From Bacillota bacterium (GTDB lineage Bacteria > Bacillota > Clostridia > Lachnospirales > Lachnospiraceae), in NCBI GenBank assembly GCA_023415055.1, contig JAEZLZ010000078.1, forward strand, positions 1 through 64,000: a stretch of 64,000 nucleotides of DNA, given 5' to 3'. Numbering within the stretch: the first letter of the stretch is position 1; each line of letters starts with the position of its first letter. Both the position numbers and the translations under genes were made by a program. This document shows, in pieces, positions 26,266 through 35,527 of the stretch. Under the pieces are notes generated by a model that saw nothing but the letters and a program-made list of their open reading frames with translations, did not search any database and was not told where the DNA came from.

Positions 26266-26727
26266 CTACTTCTGAACAAATTCAATGCCCTGAAGTACCT
26301 TATTCTCGTTTCGAATGATTTCACATTCAAAATAGGCATTTGGATTAATAAAATAATCGATTGCTGATACGTTTTTAATATCTATGATATGCTCCTTATT
26401 TGTGTAATCATTGGTGTAGCTTCTACCTAAAGCATGGATGCTCACACGAATAAAGAACGGTGCGGTCTCCGTTGCTTCATACTCTCCAAGATTCTTTTTA
26501 ATATAATTTACAACCGAACTTCCTTTCACTTCCTCATATTCATACATAGTCACCTCATATTCATCAAAATTATCCACGGTTTTAGATGACTTTGCCAGTA
26601 TTTTGTCTGTTGTATCCACAGTACCGTTATAGAAATTCGTGAAATATATGATAATACATGCCGTAATTACTACACCAAATACCATCCATATCATTGAGGA
26701 AGGGAGATCACTGTTCTTACATTTCAC
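26266..26727 (-). CDS. small pilin-like protein, paralog of neighbour
   Basis: A 153-residue protein with an N-terminal helix (about 10-32) and a soluble domain. It shares a pattern with the preceding gene product: an acidic/aromatic stretch after the helix (FDEYEVTMYEYEEV), a GSSVVNYIK helix, then INPNAYFECEIIRNENKVL and LxFxQ at the end. GTG at 26727 is used because AAGGAGGT lies six bases upstream. Probably a minor pilin-like subunit of the Tad-like machine; inference from place and architecture. Confidence 0.6.
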   Translation of the reverse strand: MKCKNSDLPSSMIWMVFGVVITACIIIYFTNFYNGTVDTTDKILAKSSKTVDNFDEYEVTMYEYEEVKGSSVVNYIKKNLGEYEATETAPFFIRVSIHALGRSYTNDYTNKEHIIDIKNVSAIDYFINPNAYFECEIIRNENKVLQGIEFVQK

Positions 26728-26785
26728 TATTTTACCTCCTTATCTATATCCCATGATGATGGAGTTATACCTCGCTTCCCATTTC

Positions 26786-27268
26786 CTATGGCTGCTGTGT
26801 AAACTCCAATAATACTATCTCATCATTTTTATTACGAACAACCTTTCCTACAAAAGTTCCATTGGGATTAACATAATCCTGATTGTTTTTTTCTTTCGGA
26901 GGATCCGCTGTCAGTGCAGGCGACGGAGTGATATCCGTTGAAAATCCATAATTATAATACTTCGGTGTACCCGATGCCCCTATGCTTAAGGTCTTAACAC
27001 CAACAGATACTACGATCTGATTATCTCTTAGCTCTTTTATGAGATCAATCAGTGCTTCTCCGCTCATACTCTTATCATCATAGATATCAAGATCGAATTC
27101 TGCCATAGAACCGATTGCTTTATCAATCTTGCTGGTACTCCTGTCAAGGGTCTTCTTATTCTGGTTGAAATATCCGGATGACCATAGGATCACTACTCCT
27201 ACAATAATTATTACAAAAACAGTTATAACAATTCCTACAATTAATCCACTTGAGTTCTTCGTTTTCAT
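26786..27268 (-). CDS. small pilin-like protein, paralog of neighbour
   Basis: A 160-residue protein with an N-terminal helix (about 9-30) and a soluble domain paralogous to the next gene: MAEFDLDIYDD, SGEALIDLIK, VNPNGTFVGKVVRNKND and LLEFTQ. The ATG at 27268 follows GGAGG by six bases; an upstream ATG at 27307 overlaps the stop of the TadB/C-like gene. There is no canonical prepilin cleavage motif. Confidence 0.6.
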   Translation of the reverse strand: MKTKNSSGLIVGIVITVFVIIIVGVVILWSSGYFNQNKKTLDRSTSKIDKAIGSMAEFDLDIYDDKSMSGEALIDLIKELRDNQIVVSVGVKTLSIGASGTPKYYNYGFSTDITPSPALTADPPKEKNNQDYVNPNGTFVGKVVRNKNDEIVLLEFTQQP

Positions 27269-27306
27269 ATTATTCCTCCACATTTTTTCTTTATCGTATT
27301 TTTTCA

Positions 27307-29418
27307 TTAGACGGCTCCGGATAATGCCTCCATTGTCTCTGTAATCTCATTCACTGCTGCCAGCAAGGTAGGTATCATTCCATAAGCAAAGAGCAGAAGG
27401 AATGGAACCGCTGCCAATACATATGCCCGGACCACTCTTTTTCTTATTGATTTTTCATTTGATAATTTACGTTTTGCCAGGTATCCTTCTCGTTCTACAT
27501 CATTTTCATGAAACGCTTCATAGACAGGCATGGTGTCACATCGAATTAAGTTATCAACAATCCTTGCAAATGGACTATATGGTTCGTTTTCCTTTAAATT
27601 ATTCAGAGCTTCGATATCTCCTGCTCCATAATCATTAATACAATTAATCAGTGATGACTTAAACACAACCGCATATGACTCAAGCTCCAGCAGAATTCGT
27701 TTGACAGTCATACTTCGGTCATACATAAGAATTCCAATTAATGCATAAAATTGGTTCACCTCATCCTCCATAGCATCCCTGGATACAGAGGAGCTGTATC
27801 TTAGCAGAATAAAGGGTATGAAATATGCCACTACTCCCAACATCAAGCATCCTAAAAAGTCATAACAGGACATATCGGATGCATGATACATCTGTACTCT
27901 CCTTAAGATTTCTTTTGCCATAGCCTCGTTAATTAAATTATTCGAAAAGCTGTTCTCATGCTTCAACTGTTCTGAAAGCGACTGCTCTGTTTTAGAATAA
28001 TCATTTTTTTCTTCTGCCACCTTATCGCCTACATAGTAATGAACCTTCTCTTCGATGATCCGAGACATCTTATCGTATTGCTTCTCATTCGCAGCGGAAG
28101 TTAAAACAGCTACCTCCGAGACTTTTACCTTCAAAAGGGATTGTTTTCTATCATAATTTAGATACCCATTGATACAAAATGCCAGAAGAAATACGGTGAA
28201 GGCCAGCAAAAAGCTGCGTAGTATAAAATGCCTTGGCTTTATATTATATCCGTTATTTCTGAGCTTTTTACGTAATCCCTCCAGCTTGGATGCATACTTG
28301 TCACAATAATTATCCATTGATTTCTTGATTATGGGTACCTTATCCAGGGTGTAGAGCCAACGGTGAGTGGATTGATGAAAGGTGACATAATCCGCACTTT
28401 TGTGCATGACTATATAGATGATTGAGGTGATAATCATAAGACCTATATCAATGAGAAATCCTGACTTACCATAATAGAAGACATTCATGTTCTCTTTTAA
28501 GCTGATACAGAACCACTTAACCAAATCAATACAGAAAATCGGAATAATAACGATCAGTGCCACTCCGGTAAATTCCAGCTTTAGCCTCTGTAGCTTCTCA
28601 ATCTCAATTTCCAGCTGAGTATATAGGTTCTCCATATTGCGTACAAACATTGGCTTACCATGTATTTGTTCATCTCCCCGCTCAGCAACCCCAACACACA
28701 ATGACACAAATTCTCGCAAAAATTTATTCGGAACATTTTCATAATATTCTGCAAGAGCCTGCTCTCTGTCATCAGATAAAAGTAATTGATAGATTTGCTC
28801 TGCAGCTATCCTCATGTTTGGACTTAAGCTATCCATGGATTGATAGATAGCATCATCGACCCGGTAATTCACATAATAATTATGAATTTCGTTCTCGATC
28901 AAAAGCTGCATCTCCTGATTAAGCTTGATTTCAAAATCTCTTGCATTTCTGCCCACTATTTCGATATTACAGATTATAATTGCGACAGCCGATGTGATTA
29001 AGGTGATTAATTTGGGATTCATTGAGAAGATGAATAAGAAGGTAAAGACACTGATTATAGAGGTTATCAGACATATCCCAACTGTCTTTTTGGTAATCTG
29101 TTTGCTGTCACAGGGACTGATCAGCCGGAATTGATAAGATAACTTTTCAATATAGTCTCGTGTTATAGGAAATGCTCTTAGGGTATGATAGATAGCCGAA
29201 TTGATTCGATCATTGAGTTTTTCCTTTTTTATATAGCTATTTACCCATAGCCGCTTTTTTCTTTTATCATACCAGAATAAGCCCCCCATAATGATGAGAT
29301 AACCAATCAATATTAATGCTAAAAGAAATCGTAGTTCCCGATTCTGAAAGATTTCTTTCGGTACAATACTACCCGTTATATCCGATGCAGCCACACCTAA
29401 TATCATTAACTTGCGCAA
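27307..29418 (-). CDS. TadB/TadC-like polytopic membrane protein (T2SF-type)
   Basis: A 703-residue membrane protein that would form the platform of the Tad-like machine. Hydrophobic segments are seen at about 31-49, 110-150, 280-310, 325-345, 398-423, 515-540 and 665-690, with two large cytoplasmic helical stretches between them. This looks like TadB and TadC joined in one chain. The TTG start lies inside the end of the ATPase gene (13-bp overlap), a sign of coupled translation. The similarity to T2SF proteins rests on topology and context, not on a strong motif. Confidence 0.65.
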   Translation of the reverse strand: MRKLMILGVAASDITGSIVPKEIFQNRELRFLLALILIGYLIIMGGLFWYDKRKKRLWVNSYIKKEKLNDRINSAIYHTLRAFPITRDYIEKLSYQFRLISPCDSKQITKKTVGICLITSIISVFTFLFIFSMNPKLITLITSAVAIIICNIEIVGRNARDFEIKLNQEMQLLIENEIHNYYVNYRVDDAIYQSMDSLSPNMRIAAEQIYQLLLSDDREQALAEYYENVPNKFLREFVSLCVGVAERGDEQIHGKPMFVRNMENLYTQLEIEIEKLQRLKLEFTGVALIVIIPIFCIDLVKWFCISLKENMNVFYYGKSGFLIDIGLMIITSIIYIVMHKSADYVTFHQSTHRWLYTLDKVPIIKKSMDNYCDKYASKLEGLRKKLRNNGYNIKPRHFILRSFLLAFTVFLLAFCINGYLNYDRKQSLLKVKVSEVAVLTSAANEKQYDKMSRIIEEKVHYYVGDKVAEEKNDYSKTEQSLSEQLKHENSFSNNLINEAMAKEILRRVQMYHASDMSCYDFLGCLMLGVVAYFIPFILLRYSSSVSRDAMEDEVNQFYALIGILMYDRSMTVKRILLELESYAVVFKSSLINCINDYGAGDIEALNNLKENEPYSPFARIVDNLIRCDTMPVYEAFHENDVEREGYLAKRKLSNEKSIRKRVVRAYVLAAVPFLLLFAYGMIPTLLAAVNEITETMEALSGAV

Positions 29419-31256
29419 GCTTTTCTTATTCCTCCTTTGATATGTTGATTAAATTCGAAAAATTTTGCTCGTTCTGCAGGAGAGATATTTTGTAGTATGA
29501 TGTTTGTCAGTCGATCACTGAACGGTTGGACCATGTGATATTCTCCGTCCCGGAAGATCACGATATCTTGCGTATCATAGGTTTTTCTTCTGGTCATTGT
29601 CTCGAGATAATTTGCGATTCGATCTAATCTACCTTCAATTCCGTTTATCATACCTTCTCTCTGCTGTTCACGTTCCAAAGGTATGATTTCTGTTATTCGA
29701 TCAATATAACGATGACCATCATTATCCTTTACGTGATGAATGTCTAGATTAAGAAGCCTTGAGATTACACGCTCACGATCCTCAGAGGTTGAATTGCCTT
29801 CACTCCCCTGTGCTAATACAAAGTATGAGATTAATTCGTCTACGTTTGCCCAGTGCCCTGTTGTAATTACTCTTTTTGAGCCCGCCAGAAGTAGATCGAT
29901 CAAATACTTCGCATGTTCCAAACTTGCGGTTTCTCCGAATAATATAGTATGAGCCTCAGAAGCCTTTAATAGTTCAATCAACTTTGCGAAGCCTATCTCC
30001 TGATTAGGTCTTGTTCCCAAGATATTCATATCATAATACGCATCATTCAGATATAATTCAAAGTCTGCTTCTATTGTTCGTATTTGCTGTCTGCGATCAA
30101 TTTCTCTGATTGATGCTCGCATATTCGTAGTCTTTCCGGAATTTTGATCCCCGGAATACACCATATTGATGCATCCTTTCAATCCCCATTTGAGTACTTC
30201 AATCGGAAATATACATCCTTGATCCGTAATAAGATCCTTTAGTTCATAGCTTCGTGAGCTTCCGAATTTTCTTACAAAAAATGCCCATTGTGACGCATTA
30301 TTTGGCCGAAAGGTGGTAACTCTGCTTCCATCTGCCAAATGATTTTTGTTTCCTCCCGCATTCGAGGTAAAGTGTCCGATACGATTATGTTCCGAAAGAT
30401 TTTTACATACTCTCACCATATTGGCATTCGTCAAAAACGATAGGAAATTAAGATGAATTGGCTTTCCGTTATAGACGATCCAAATGCTTTCGTGTGTTTT
30501 CGGCTTTCGATAGCTACCATGATAGATATCATCTTCACGATATTTCAGGTTTTCCATTGTGATACCAGATATTCCACCGGAGATACTGTCAATAGAATCA
30601 TCCTCCATCACCATCATATCTACAACAGATAAACCATAAGTCTCTTCATAGATTCTCTGAACAATAATATTCAGCTTATCATCATAGCTCAGAGGCTTGC
30701 ACAGTTTATGATAAGCAGCGTCGATATCTTCTTTGGTGACATCATAATAATAACCTCTATCATCATTTTTCAACTTTCCTATGTTGGTAAATATACTAAT
30801 CTCACGAAACATATGGAAATTTCTCTCTCTTTTTTGAAGATACATCAGAATCTCGAATTTGTCTGTCGCCGTTAACCGTCCCATATCATGAAACGGGATG
30901 ATCTCATCTATATTCTCGTTAGTAATATTTAATGAGCTTGCTAAAATTTTTTTAATCCGGGCAATAACTAGTAACTTCTTCTGAATATCACCATGAGAAC
31001 ACCCACGTGTAGCATCACTCAAAGAGCGCTTTAGCTCTATTCTGCTTTGCATATCTTTTTTATTAAGCCTTAGTACATCGATATCCATATTAATTATTTC
31101 ATTGATGTATCTCTTAACCTCACTGCTTAGATAATTAATGGAATATTGATTATCAACGACCTCCTCCTCTTCCACTCTGCCCTTGAATATGTAATAGAGA
31201 AATAATATAAGTATTGCCGTTAAGATCCCTGATAAGCTCCATTCAATCGGGCTCAT
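29406..31256 (-). CDS. TadA/CpaF-like secretion ATPase with N-terminal membrane anchor
   Basis: A 616-residue ATPase of the type II/IV secretion family, powering pilus-like assembly. Walker A is GDQNSGKTT (about 369-377), the Asp box follows as EADFELYL, Walker B-like HTILFGET is at about 436-443 and a His box TGHW near 466. Residues 5-24 are a hydrophobic helix, which ordinary TadA/CpaF ATPases lack, and an extra 200-residue helical N-terminal part follows. The gene lies between the CpaE-like and TadB/C-like genes, the normal Tad order. AAGGAGGG precedes the start. Confidence 0.8.
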   Translation of the reverse strand: MSPIEWSLSGILTAILILFLYYIFKGRVEEEEVVDNQYSINYLSSEVKRYINEIINMDIDVLRLNKKDMQSRIELKRSLSDATRGCSHGDIQKKLLVIARIKKILASSLNITNENIDEIIPFHDMGRLTATDKFEILMYLQKRERNFHMFREISIFTNIGKLKNDDRGYYYDVTKEDIDAAYHKLCKPLSYDDKLNIIVQRIYEETYGLSVVDMMVMEDDSIDSISGGISGITMENLKYREDDIYHGSYRKPKTHESIWIVYNGKPIHLNFLSFLTNANMVRVCKNLSEHNRIGHFTSNAGGNKNHLADGSRVTTFRPNNASQWAFFVRKFGSSRSYELKDLITDQGCIFPIEVLKWGLKGCINMVYSGDQNSGKTTNMRASIREIDRRQQIRTIEADFELYLNDAYYDMNILGTRPNQEIGFAKLIELLKASEAHTILFGETASLEHAKYLIDLLLAGSKRVITTGHWANVDELISYFVLAQGSEGNSTSEDRERVISRLLNLDIHHVKDNDGHRYIDRITEIIPLEREQQREGMINGIEGRLDRIANYLETMTRRKTYDTQDIVIFRDGEYHMVQPFSDRLTNIILQNISPAERAKFFEFNQHIKGGIRKACAS

Positions 31257-31286
31257 TTTCTACTCCCTCCTTAAAATTTTTAGTTA

Positions 31287-32156
31287 TCATAATAAGTTAA
31301 TTATTTTTTTCACCGATAAACAAGACATTCGAAAAAAATAATCTGTTTCCTCCTGATGTTTCCTGCTGACAGTATTGAATTTATGAAGCATATTTACCAG
31401 CTTATCATTACCTTTCCTACTATAAACGCATAGACCATTTTTCATAAAGCTTAGGATACTTCCCTCATTTTGTGCGTCCATCAGTTTAGTGCAATAGGGA
31501 ATTACACCAGAGTTACTATCCTTAATATATTTAGGATATTTTCTACGGCAATTACTAATATTATAGCTTGAATTTTCATCATAATCGCCAAAGAGATAGA
31601 ATACCTTTTTATTCTGAATAAACAAGTCACCATAATCTTCAAAGAACTTATTGATTACATACTTTCGTTGTGTCAGATTGATAACAACAAGATCAGCCAT
31701 TTCTATTAAATTTAAGGATAGAATATCATTTCCGCTATTCGAGTCAATCATAACGAGATCAACGCACTCGTCCGTATCTTGAATAAACCCTGCAATTGAC
31801 CGAGCTATATCACGATCAAAGGTTTCCCTGCATTGAGTTTGAGTTCCGGGCAGCAGAAACAGAGATGTATTTGGGAACGTCAGGCAACAGCTTTCCAGCT
31901 GCTTACGGTCAATTTTTTTCATTTTACTATAGGTCACCGCCATATCCAGTCCGATCCCGCAGAATATCTCGGATTGATTTATTTCACTATCGACATTATA
32001 TCCGACAAGCGGACTCTCCAAATTATTGTTACAAAAGTGAGTCTGCATAAGAAGTAACTTTTTTTTATACAGAAGACTCATTATAAGTGACGTAACTTGG
32101 AGATTACAGGTTTGTCCCTGCCCATGAAAAGGGGACCAAAAAAGAATTTTACTCAT
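31287..32156 (-). CDS. CpaE/MinD-like protein with altered P-loop
   Basis: A 289-residue protein of the MinD/ParA type used in Tad systems to place the machine. The N-terminus reads FWSPFHGQGQTCN where a deviant Walker A would be KGGxGKT, so the Lys is replaced by Gln. Later LVMIDSNSGND resembles Walker B and ADLVVINLTQR the next strand. ATP binding may be weak or lost. A second and third relative are in the same operon. It lies 3 bp after the 219-residue protein gene. Confidence 0.65.
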   Translation of the reverse strand: MSKILFWSPFHGQGQTCNLQVTSLIMSLLYKKKLLLMQTHFCNNNLESPLVGYNVDSEINQSEIFCGIGLDMAVTYSKMKKIDRKQLESCCLTFPNTSLFLLPGTQTQCRETFDRDIARSIAGFIQDTDECVDLVMIDSNSGNDILSLNLIEMADLVVINLTQRKYVINKFFEDYGDLFIQNKKVFYLFGDYDENSSYNISNCRRKYPKYIKDSNSGVIPYCTKLMDAQNEGSILSFMKNGLCVYSRKGNDKLVNMLHKFNTVSRKHQEETDYFFRMSCLSVKKIINLL

Positions 32157-32159
32157 TGC

Positions 32160-32819
32160 TTACCAACCTTTCCTCACCGCTTTCATTGCTCTCTTAATTT
32201 GTCTTTGTTTCATTCCGGGAATGATTGATTGAATCCCCTTTATTAAATATTTCATTAATCCTGATGATATATCAGTCAAACGAATCATCTGTGTAATCTG
32301 ACATTGAAGGGCACTTGTGTAATCCCCATAATCCAGGTATAAATGATCCATATTATCCTTGGCAATGGGAAGTGATATCCCTTCCTTTACTCTTTCCATA
32401 TCACTCATATCAATGACATCACGTATTAAGATCCTAGTAATGAGGCAGTCCTTCGTATTCTTAAGTAAAGTATTTATCTTATCAATTACATGGGGAAAGG
32501 TATTTAACACCGCGATCCATTCATTACACGGGAGGAGATGTTCCATCGGATTGTGATATCCATATACTGCAAACACAACCCCTTTATTAAAATGTGATAT
32601 TTCATCTTCGGAAGGCATCCTTCTTGTGTAATTGATGCCACGATAATTCACAATCTGTTCCGTACTATCCAGATCCATTCCATGACATATTGCTCTGCGT
32701 AAAGCATTACTATCCGTGAAATCCGTGATTAAAACCTCATAATTCAGCTTAACCAGAATTCGACTAGTATATAGAATAACGTCAAATGCCTCTTCTCCGA
32801 CATACCCGATACATCTCAC
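32160..32819 (-). CDS. degenerate MinD/CpaE-like protein
   Basis: A 219-residue protein starting GYVGEEAFDVILYTSRILV, the beta-helix start of a MinD fold with no P-loop residues left. VLITDFTDSN and GVVFAVYGY look like the following strands. A basic C-terminal tail (KQRQIKRAMKAVRKG) may contact membrane or nucleic acid. GTG at 32819 follows AGGAGGGGG by seven bases, within the end of the CpaB-like gene. The fold assignment is tentative. Confidence 0.5.
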   Translation of the reverse strand: MRCIGYVGEEAFDVILYTSRILVKLNYEVLITDFTDSNALRRAICHGMDLDSTEQIVNYRGINYTRRMPSEDEISHFNKGVVFAVYGYHNPMEHLLPCNEWIAVLNTFPHVIDKINTLLKNTKDCLITRILIRDVIDMSDMERVKEGISLPIAKDNMDHLYLDYGDYTSALQCQITQMIRLTDISSGLMKYLIKGIQSIIPGMKQRQIKRAMKAVRKGW

Positions 32820-32820
32820 C

Positions 32821-33981
32821 TCAATCCCCCTCCTTTAGCATGAAATAGGTATCGTCTATGCTTTTGTCCTCAGGAAACGAAGCAGCACCAAGATCGGGTA
32901 TATTCGTCATATCTATGGTGTCATCCTCTCTCCTAATTCCCGTTTCCGGATATTCCTCTGTAAAAGGACGAATTGTCTCATCACGATCCGGATCAAAGTA
33001 TTCCTGACTATCTTCTTTCTCTAATTCTATCTCTTCTTCCTGACTGATTGGAGGTGTTTTCTCTGAAATAACTTCATCCGGATCGGAAGACGTTTTCTCT
33101 TCTTCTTGATTTGTTTTAGATGAACCTTCTTTGTACTGCTGATATATATTGTCATCGTATAATTCCCATTGCTTTGAAGCCACATTCTTATTTAGAGATT
33201 TTGCAAGACGGTTCTCCAGCGCTTTACGAACTAAGGTACTCAGATCATTAGTGGCTGTCTCAAAAATATTGGGATTTTTTTGTATCAGTTCAATCGCTCC
33301 GATCGAGGGCGTATAGGTTACAATTGAGGCACCCTGCACATTCGGTTCAATATATTTTGTTGTATAAAGGAATGCACCGGTATATAAATATGCATCGACA
33401 ATAGCATTTCGGATACGTATGATTTCTTCCTCTGTTAACCACAGGCGGCAATTCGTTGCTTCTCCATCATAACCGCGAAGAACCTTCTTGGATAAAACAA
33501 CATAGTCTTCACCATTTGGAAGGAACAATCTAACATCAACCGTATCGTGATTCACTATGTTGGAATTGATGTTAATGACCTGATATTCTACTTCTCTTAA
33601 TTCAGAAGAAATGGTATTGTCTGTTACCATGGTGGTCATAATTCCAGTTTCCTTGGGAATATCAATCAATGCTAATTTACCTATTTCTCTTTTTGTAATA
33701 TAGCAGTCTTGTGGCTGGGATGAATACACGGTAGCATGCTTAATCATATTCTCTGTTACGATATCTCCAGCGGCAATGTCAGATACTGAAACATATACAT
33801 TTCTTTGATTTCTGCTGATCTCTTCGTTGGCCTCAAATAATAGTTTGCCATATTCTTCTTTAACCTGATTTGTTATAACGATTGCTGTGATGCTTGCGGC
33901 TCCTCCAATGATTATGATACAGATAAGTGCCACAATGATATACTGCTTCGTAGTTCTTTTCATTCGATGCTTTAACTTCAT
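32821..33981 (-). CDS. CpaB/RcpC-like SAF-domain protein
   Basis: A 386-residue membrane-anchored protein. One hydrophobic segment at about 14-36 is followed by a SAF domain (about 60-125, VSVSDIAAGDIVTENMIKHATV), the hallmark of CpaB/RcpC and flagellar FlgA. The C-terminal third is acidic, Glu/Pro-rich and likely disordered (about 285-386). CpaB helps build the outer part of Tad pili, in Gram-negatives with the secretin; here there is no outer membrane, so it would act in the wall. The start overlaps the upstream stop by four bases. Confidence 0.75.
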   Translation of the reverse strand: MKLKHRMKRTTKQYIIVALICIIIIGGAASITAIVITNQVKEEYGKLLFEANEEISRNQRNVYVSVSDIAAGDIVTENMIKHATVYSSQPQDCYITKREIGKLALIDIPKETGIMTTMVTDNTISSELREVEYQVININSNIVNHDTVDVRLFLPNGEDYVVLSKKVLRGYDGEATNCRLWLTEEEIIRIRNAIVDAYLYTGAFLYTTKYIEPNVQGASIVTYTPSIGAIELIQKNPNIFETATNDLSTLVRKALENRLAKSLNKNVASKQWELYDDNIYQQYKEGSSKTNQEEEKTSSDPDEVISEKTPPISQEEEIELEKEDSQEYFDPDRDETIRPFTEEYPETGIRREDDTIDMTNIPDLGAASFPEDKSIDDTYFMLKEGD

Positions 33982-34220
33982 TGTATACTCCTGACATTTA
34001 TAGTTATTACGAAAAAGCTAATGAAAATAATCGAAATTAATATGAATATATATATCATAAAAACTCCGGTTTTTATTTTCTTTTGATTACTCATCCTTAC
34101 TTTGCTTCGTCGTTTTAAATATCTTGACTCACAAAAACTAGTAATATATAGCAGCGTGCAGAATAGTCCGATTCCAATCAGTAAAATGATAAGAATGCGC
34201 GGAATCGTCATCTGCTGCAC
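33978..34220 (-). CDS. small two-helix membrane protein
   Basis: An 80-residue protein with two membrane segments (about 7-27 and 53-75) joined by a basic loop (KRRSKVRMSNQKK). GTG at 34220 lies seven bases after GGAGGAGG. It overlaps both neighbours (13 bp upstream, 4 bp downstream), so it is a real part of the operon. No family recognised. Confidence 0.65.
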   Translation of the reverse strand: MQQMTIPRILIILLIGIGLFCTLLYITSFCESRYLKRRSKVRMSNQKKIKTGVFMIYIFILISIIFISFFVITINVRSIQ

Positions 34221-35044
34221 AGTTGCACCTCCTCCTGCTTTAAATTCTCTATTCGTTTGATAATTATCTGGGAAGTTTTTTTAACCGACTGGATAAAATA
34301 GAAGTTTGGATTTTCCTTATTACAGCTGATATTTCGAGAGATGAATTCATATACACATCCGCTCAGATATGCATCCTGATATTGTTCATTTCCCGGAATT
34401 GGTATTATACTTTCTGTAGAGATCTGATATAGTTTTGCTATCTGCTTGACCGTATAGATGGAATGAGGATTATAATTACTGATAATAAAAATGGACTTTG
34501 ATAACAGAGATGAGTAATGAAGAAAGAAATCATCCAGAACACTGGATTTTTGACAAAGATTAACGACAATTAAATCAGCTTCATTAAGTATTAATTTTGT
34601 ACTTAGGTTATTGTTGCTCGCTGTATCTATAAAGCATAATTCCGTATTCTCATCTATTATATGAAATAAGGGTTCAATACAGTGATCCAATTCGTAATCA
34701 AATATTTCACTTAACAGCATCCTGCTCTGCGGAATATAGTATAGATGTTTATGGATAATCTCCTTCAGGTAAGACCGCAGTATGATAGAACGGACATCGC
34801 CACGGTATATCTTTCGAAGTAGGCCTTCCATTCCACTACCATCATAGTAATTTGTACCGACCTCATCAAGGACACATGCCCTGGCTCCCCCATTGTAAGC
34901 CCTTCCCAGGTTATGAGCACATAACCGGTTCTCCATGGTAATGATCGAGTACGGGTACTTGATTGCACTTGCCACACTAATGGCTGCAAGATTAGCTGAG
35001 ACGGAACATAGTTCATTCGCATTGCTCCAGAATGCTACTTTCAT
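34208..35044 (-). CDS. first CpaE/MinD-like protein of the operon, P-loop lost
   Basis: A 278-residue protein with MinD-like layout: AFWSNANELCSVSANLAAIS aligns with the start of CpaE-type proteins but lacks the Gly/Lys of Walker A. TELCFIDTASNN and ADLIVVNLCQK correspond to the switch and following strands. The ATG at 35044 is chosen because AGGAGGG is five bases upstream; an upstream GTG (35068) would place that site inside the gene. It opens the Tad-like operon, 70 nt after the promoter. Confidence 0.65.
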   Translation of the reverse strand: MKVAFWSNANELCSVSANLAAISVASAIKYPYSIITMENRLCAHNLGRAYNGGARACVLDEVGTNYYDGSGMEGLLRKIYRGDVRSIILRSYLKEIIHKHLYYIPQSRMLLSEIFDYELDHCIEPLFHIIDENTELCFIDTASNNNLSTKLILNEADLIVVNLCQKSSVLDDFFLHYSSLLSKSIFIISNYNPHSIYTVKQIAKLYQISTESIIPIPGNEQYQDAYLSGCVYEFISRNISCNKENPNFYFIQSVKKTSQIIIKRIENLKQEEVQLCSR

Positions 35045-35121
35045 AAAAACCCTCCTTATGTTTGACACATGGGAAAATAAATGATTATCAAGAATGTTCA
35101 GTAGATTTAATAGATACCTTT

Positions 35122-35150
35122 ATAATAATCCAAAATACATTATTTGTAAA
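35122..35150 (-). promoter_or_regulatory. sigma-A promoter of the Tad-like operon
   Basis: Minus-strand TTTACA, 17-bp spacer, TATTAT. No other promoter of this strength was seen between the tightly packed genes until the SLH unit at 18.3 kb. Confidence 0.6.
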
Positions 35151-35247
35151 CCAAATTAACATTGAAAAAAGCAACAAAGATTTTAGGATTTTATGTATAA
35201 TAATAACATATTGTGTTGTTCTATTCCTTTTTTATACATAATTAATA

Positions 35248-35276
35248 TTGATTTTCGAACATATGTGTGGTACGCT
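35248..35276 (+). promoter_or_regulatory. weak promoter for the toxin mRNA
   Basis: TTGATT, 17-bp spacer, TACGCT. Transcription would start near 35283, exactly where the 12-bp 5' pairing segment of the toxin mRNA begins. Confidence 0.45.
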
Positions 35277-35363
35277 GTGGTTATCAGGTTAGAATAATTG
35301 AGGATAACATTCTTTCGGTTGGTTCCCCTTTTACATAAATATCATTAAGAGGGGATGAGGCTG

Positions 35364-35459
35364 ATGACTGCATCAGAGGTATTAACACGGCTTATGCTGA
35401 TATTGGCGTTTCTCACTTATCTGGATCACCGGTACAAAAAAAAGATAGTTATCCTCTAG
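35364..35459 (+). CDS. 31-residue membrane toxin, type I toxin-antitoxin
   Basis: A 31-residue protein: a short N-terminal helix start (MTASEVLTR), a hydrophobic segment of about 10 residues (LMLILAFLTYL) and a basic tail (HRYKKK). It has the make-up of TxpA/BsrG-like and 'putative holin-like' toxins of Firmicutes, which disturb the cell membrane. AGAGGGG lies nine bases before the ATG. The stop codon falls within a strong hairpin that also terminates the antisense RNA. The neighbours are unrelated, so the module stands alone. Confidence 0.75.
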   Translation: MTASEVLTRLMLILAFLTYLDHRYKKKIVIL

Positions 35460-35527
35460 CCCACGAAACTTTAGGATAACTATCACCAACCGGGAATCAA
35501 CTGACACGAAGTGTCGCTGATTTTTCT
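35436..35527 (-). ncRNA. antisense antitoxin RNA
   Basis: A predicted RNA of about 90 nt on the minus strand. Its promoter is TTATAA (35557-35562), 17-bp spacer, TACAAT (35534-35539). Its terminator is a 12-bp perfect stem (gatagttatcct / aggataactatc, 35444-35484) followed by eight T. It is fully complementary to the 3' end of the toxin gene and its mRNA tail, the layout of RatA with txpA. Confidence 0.7.
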
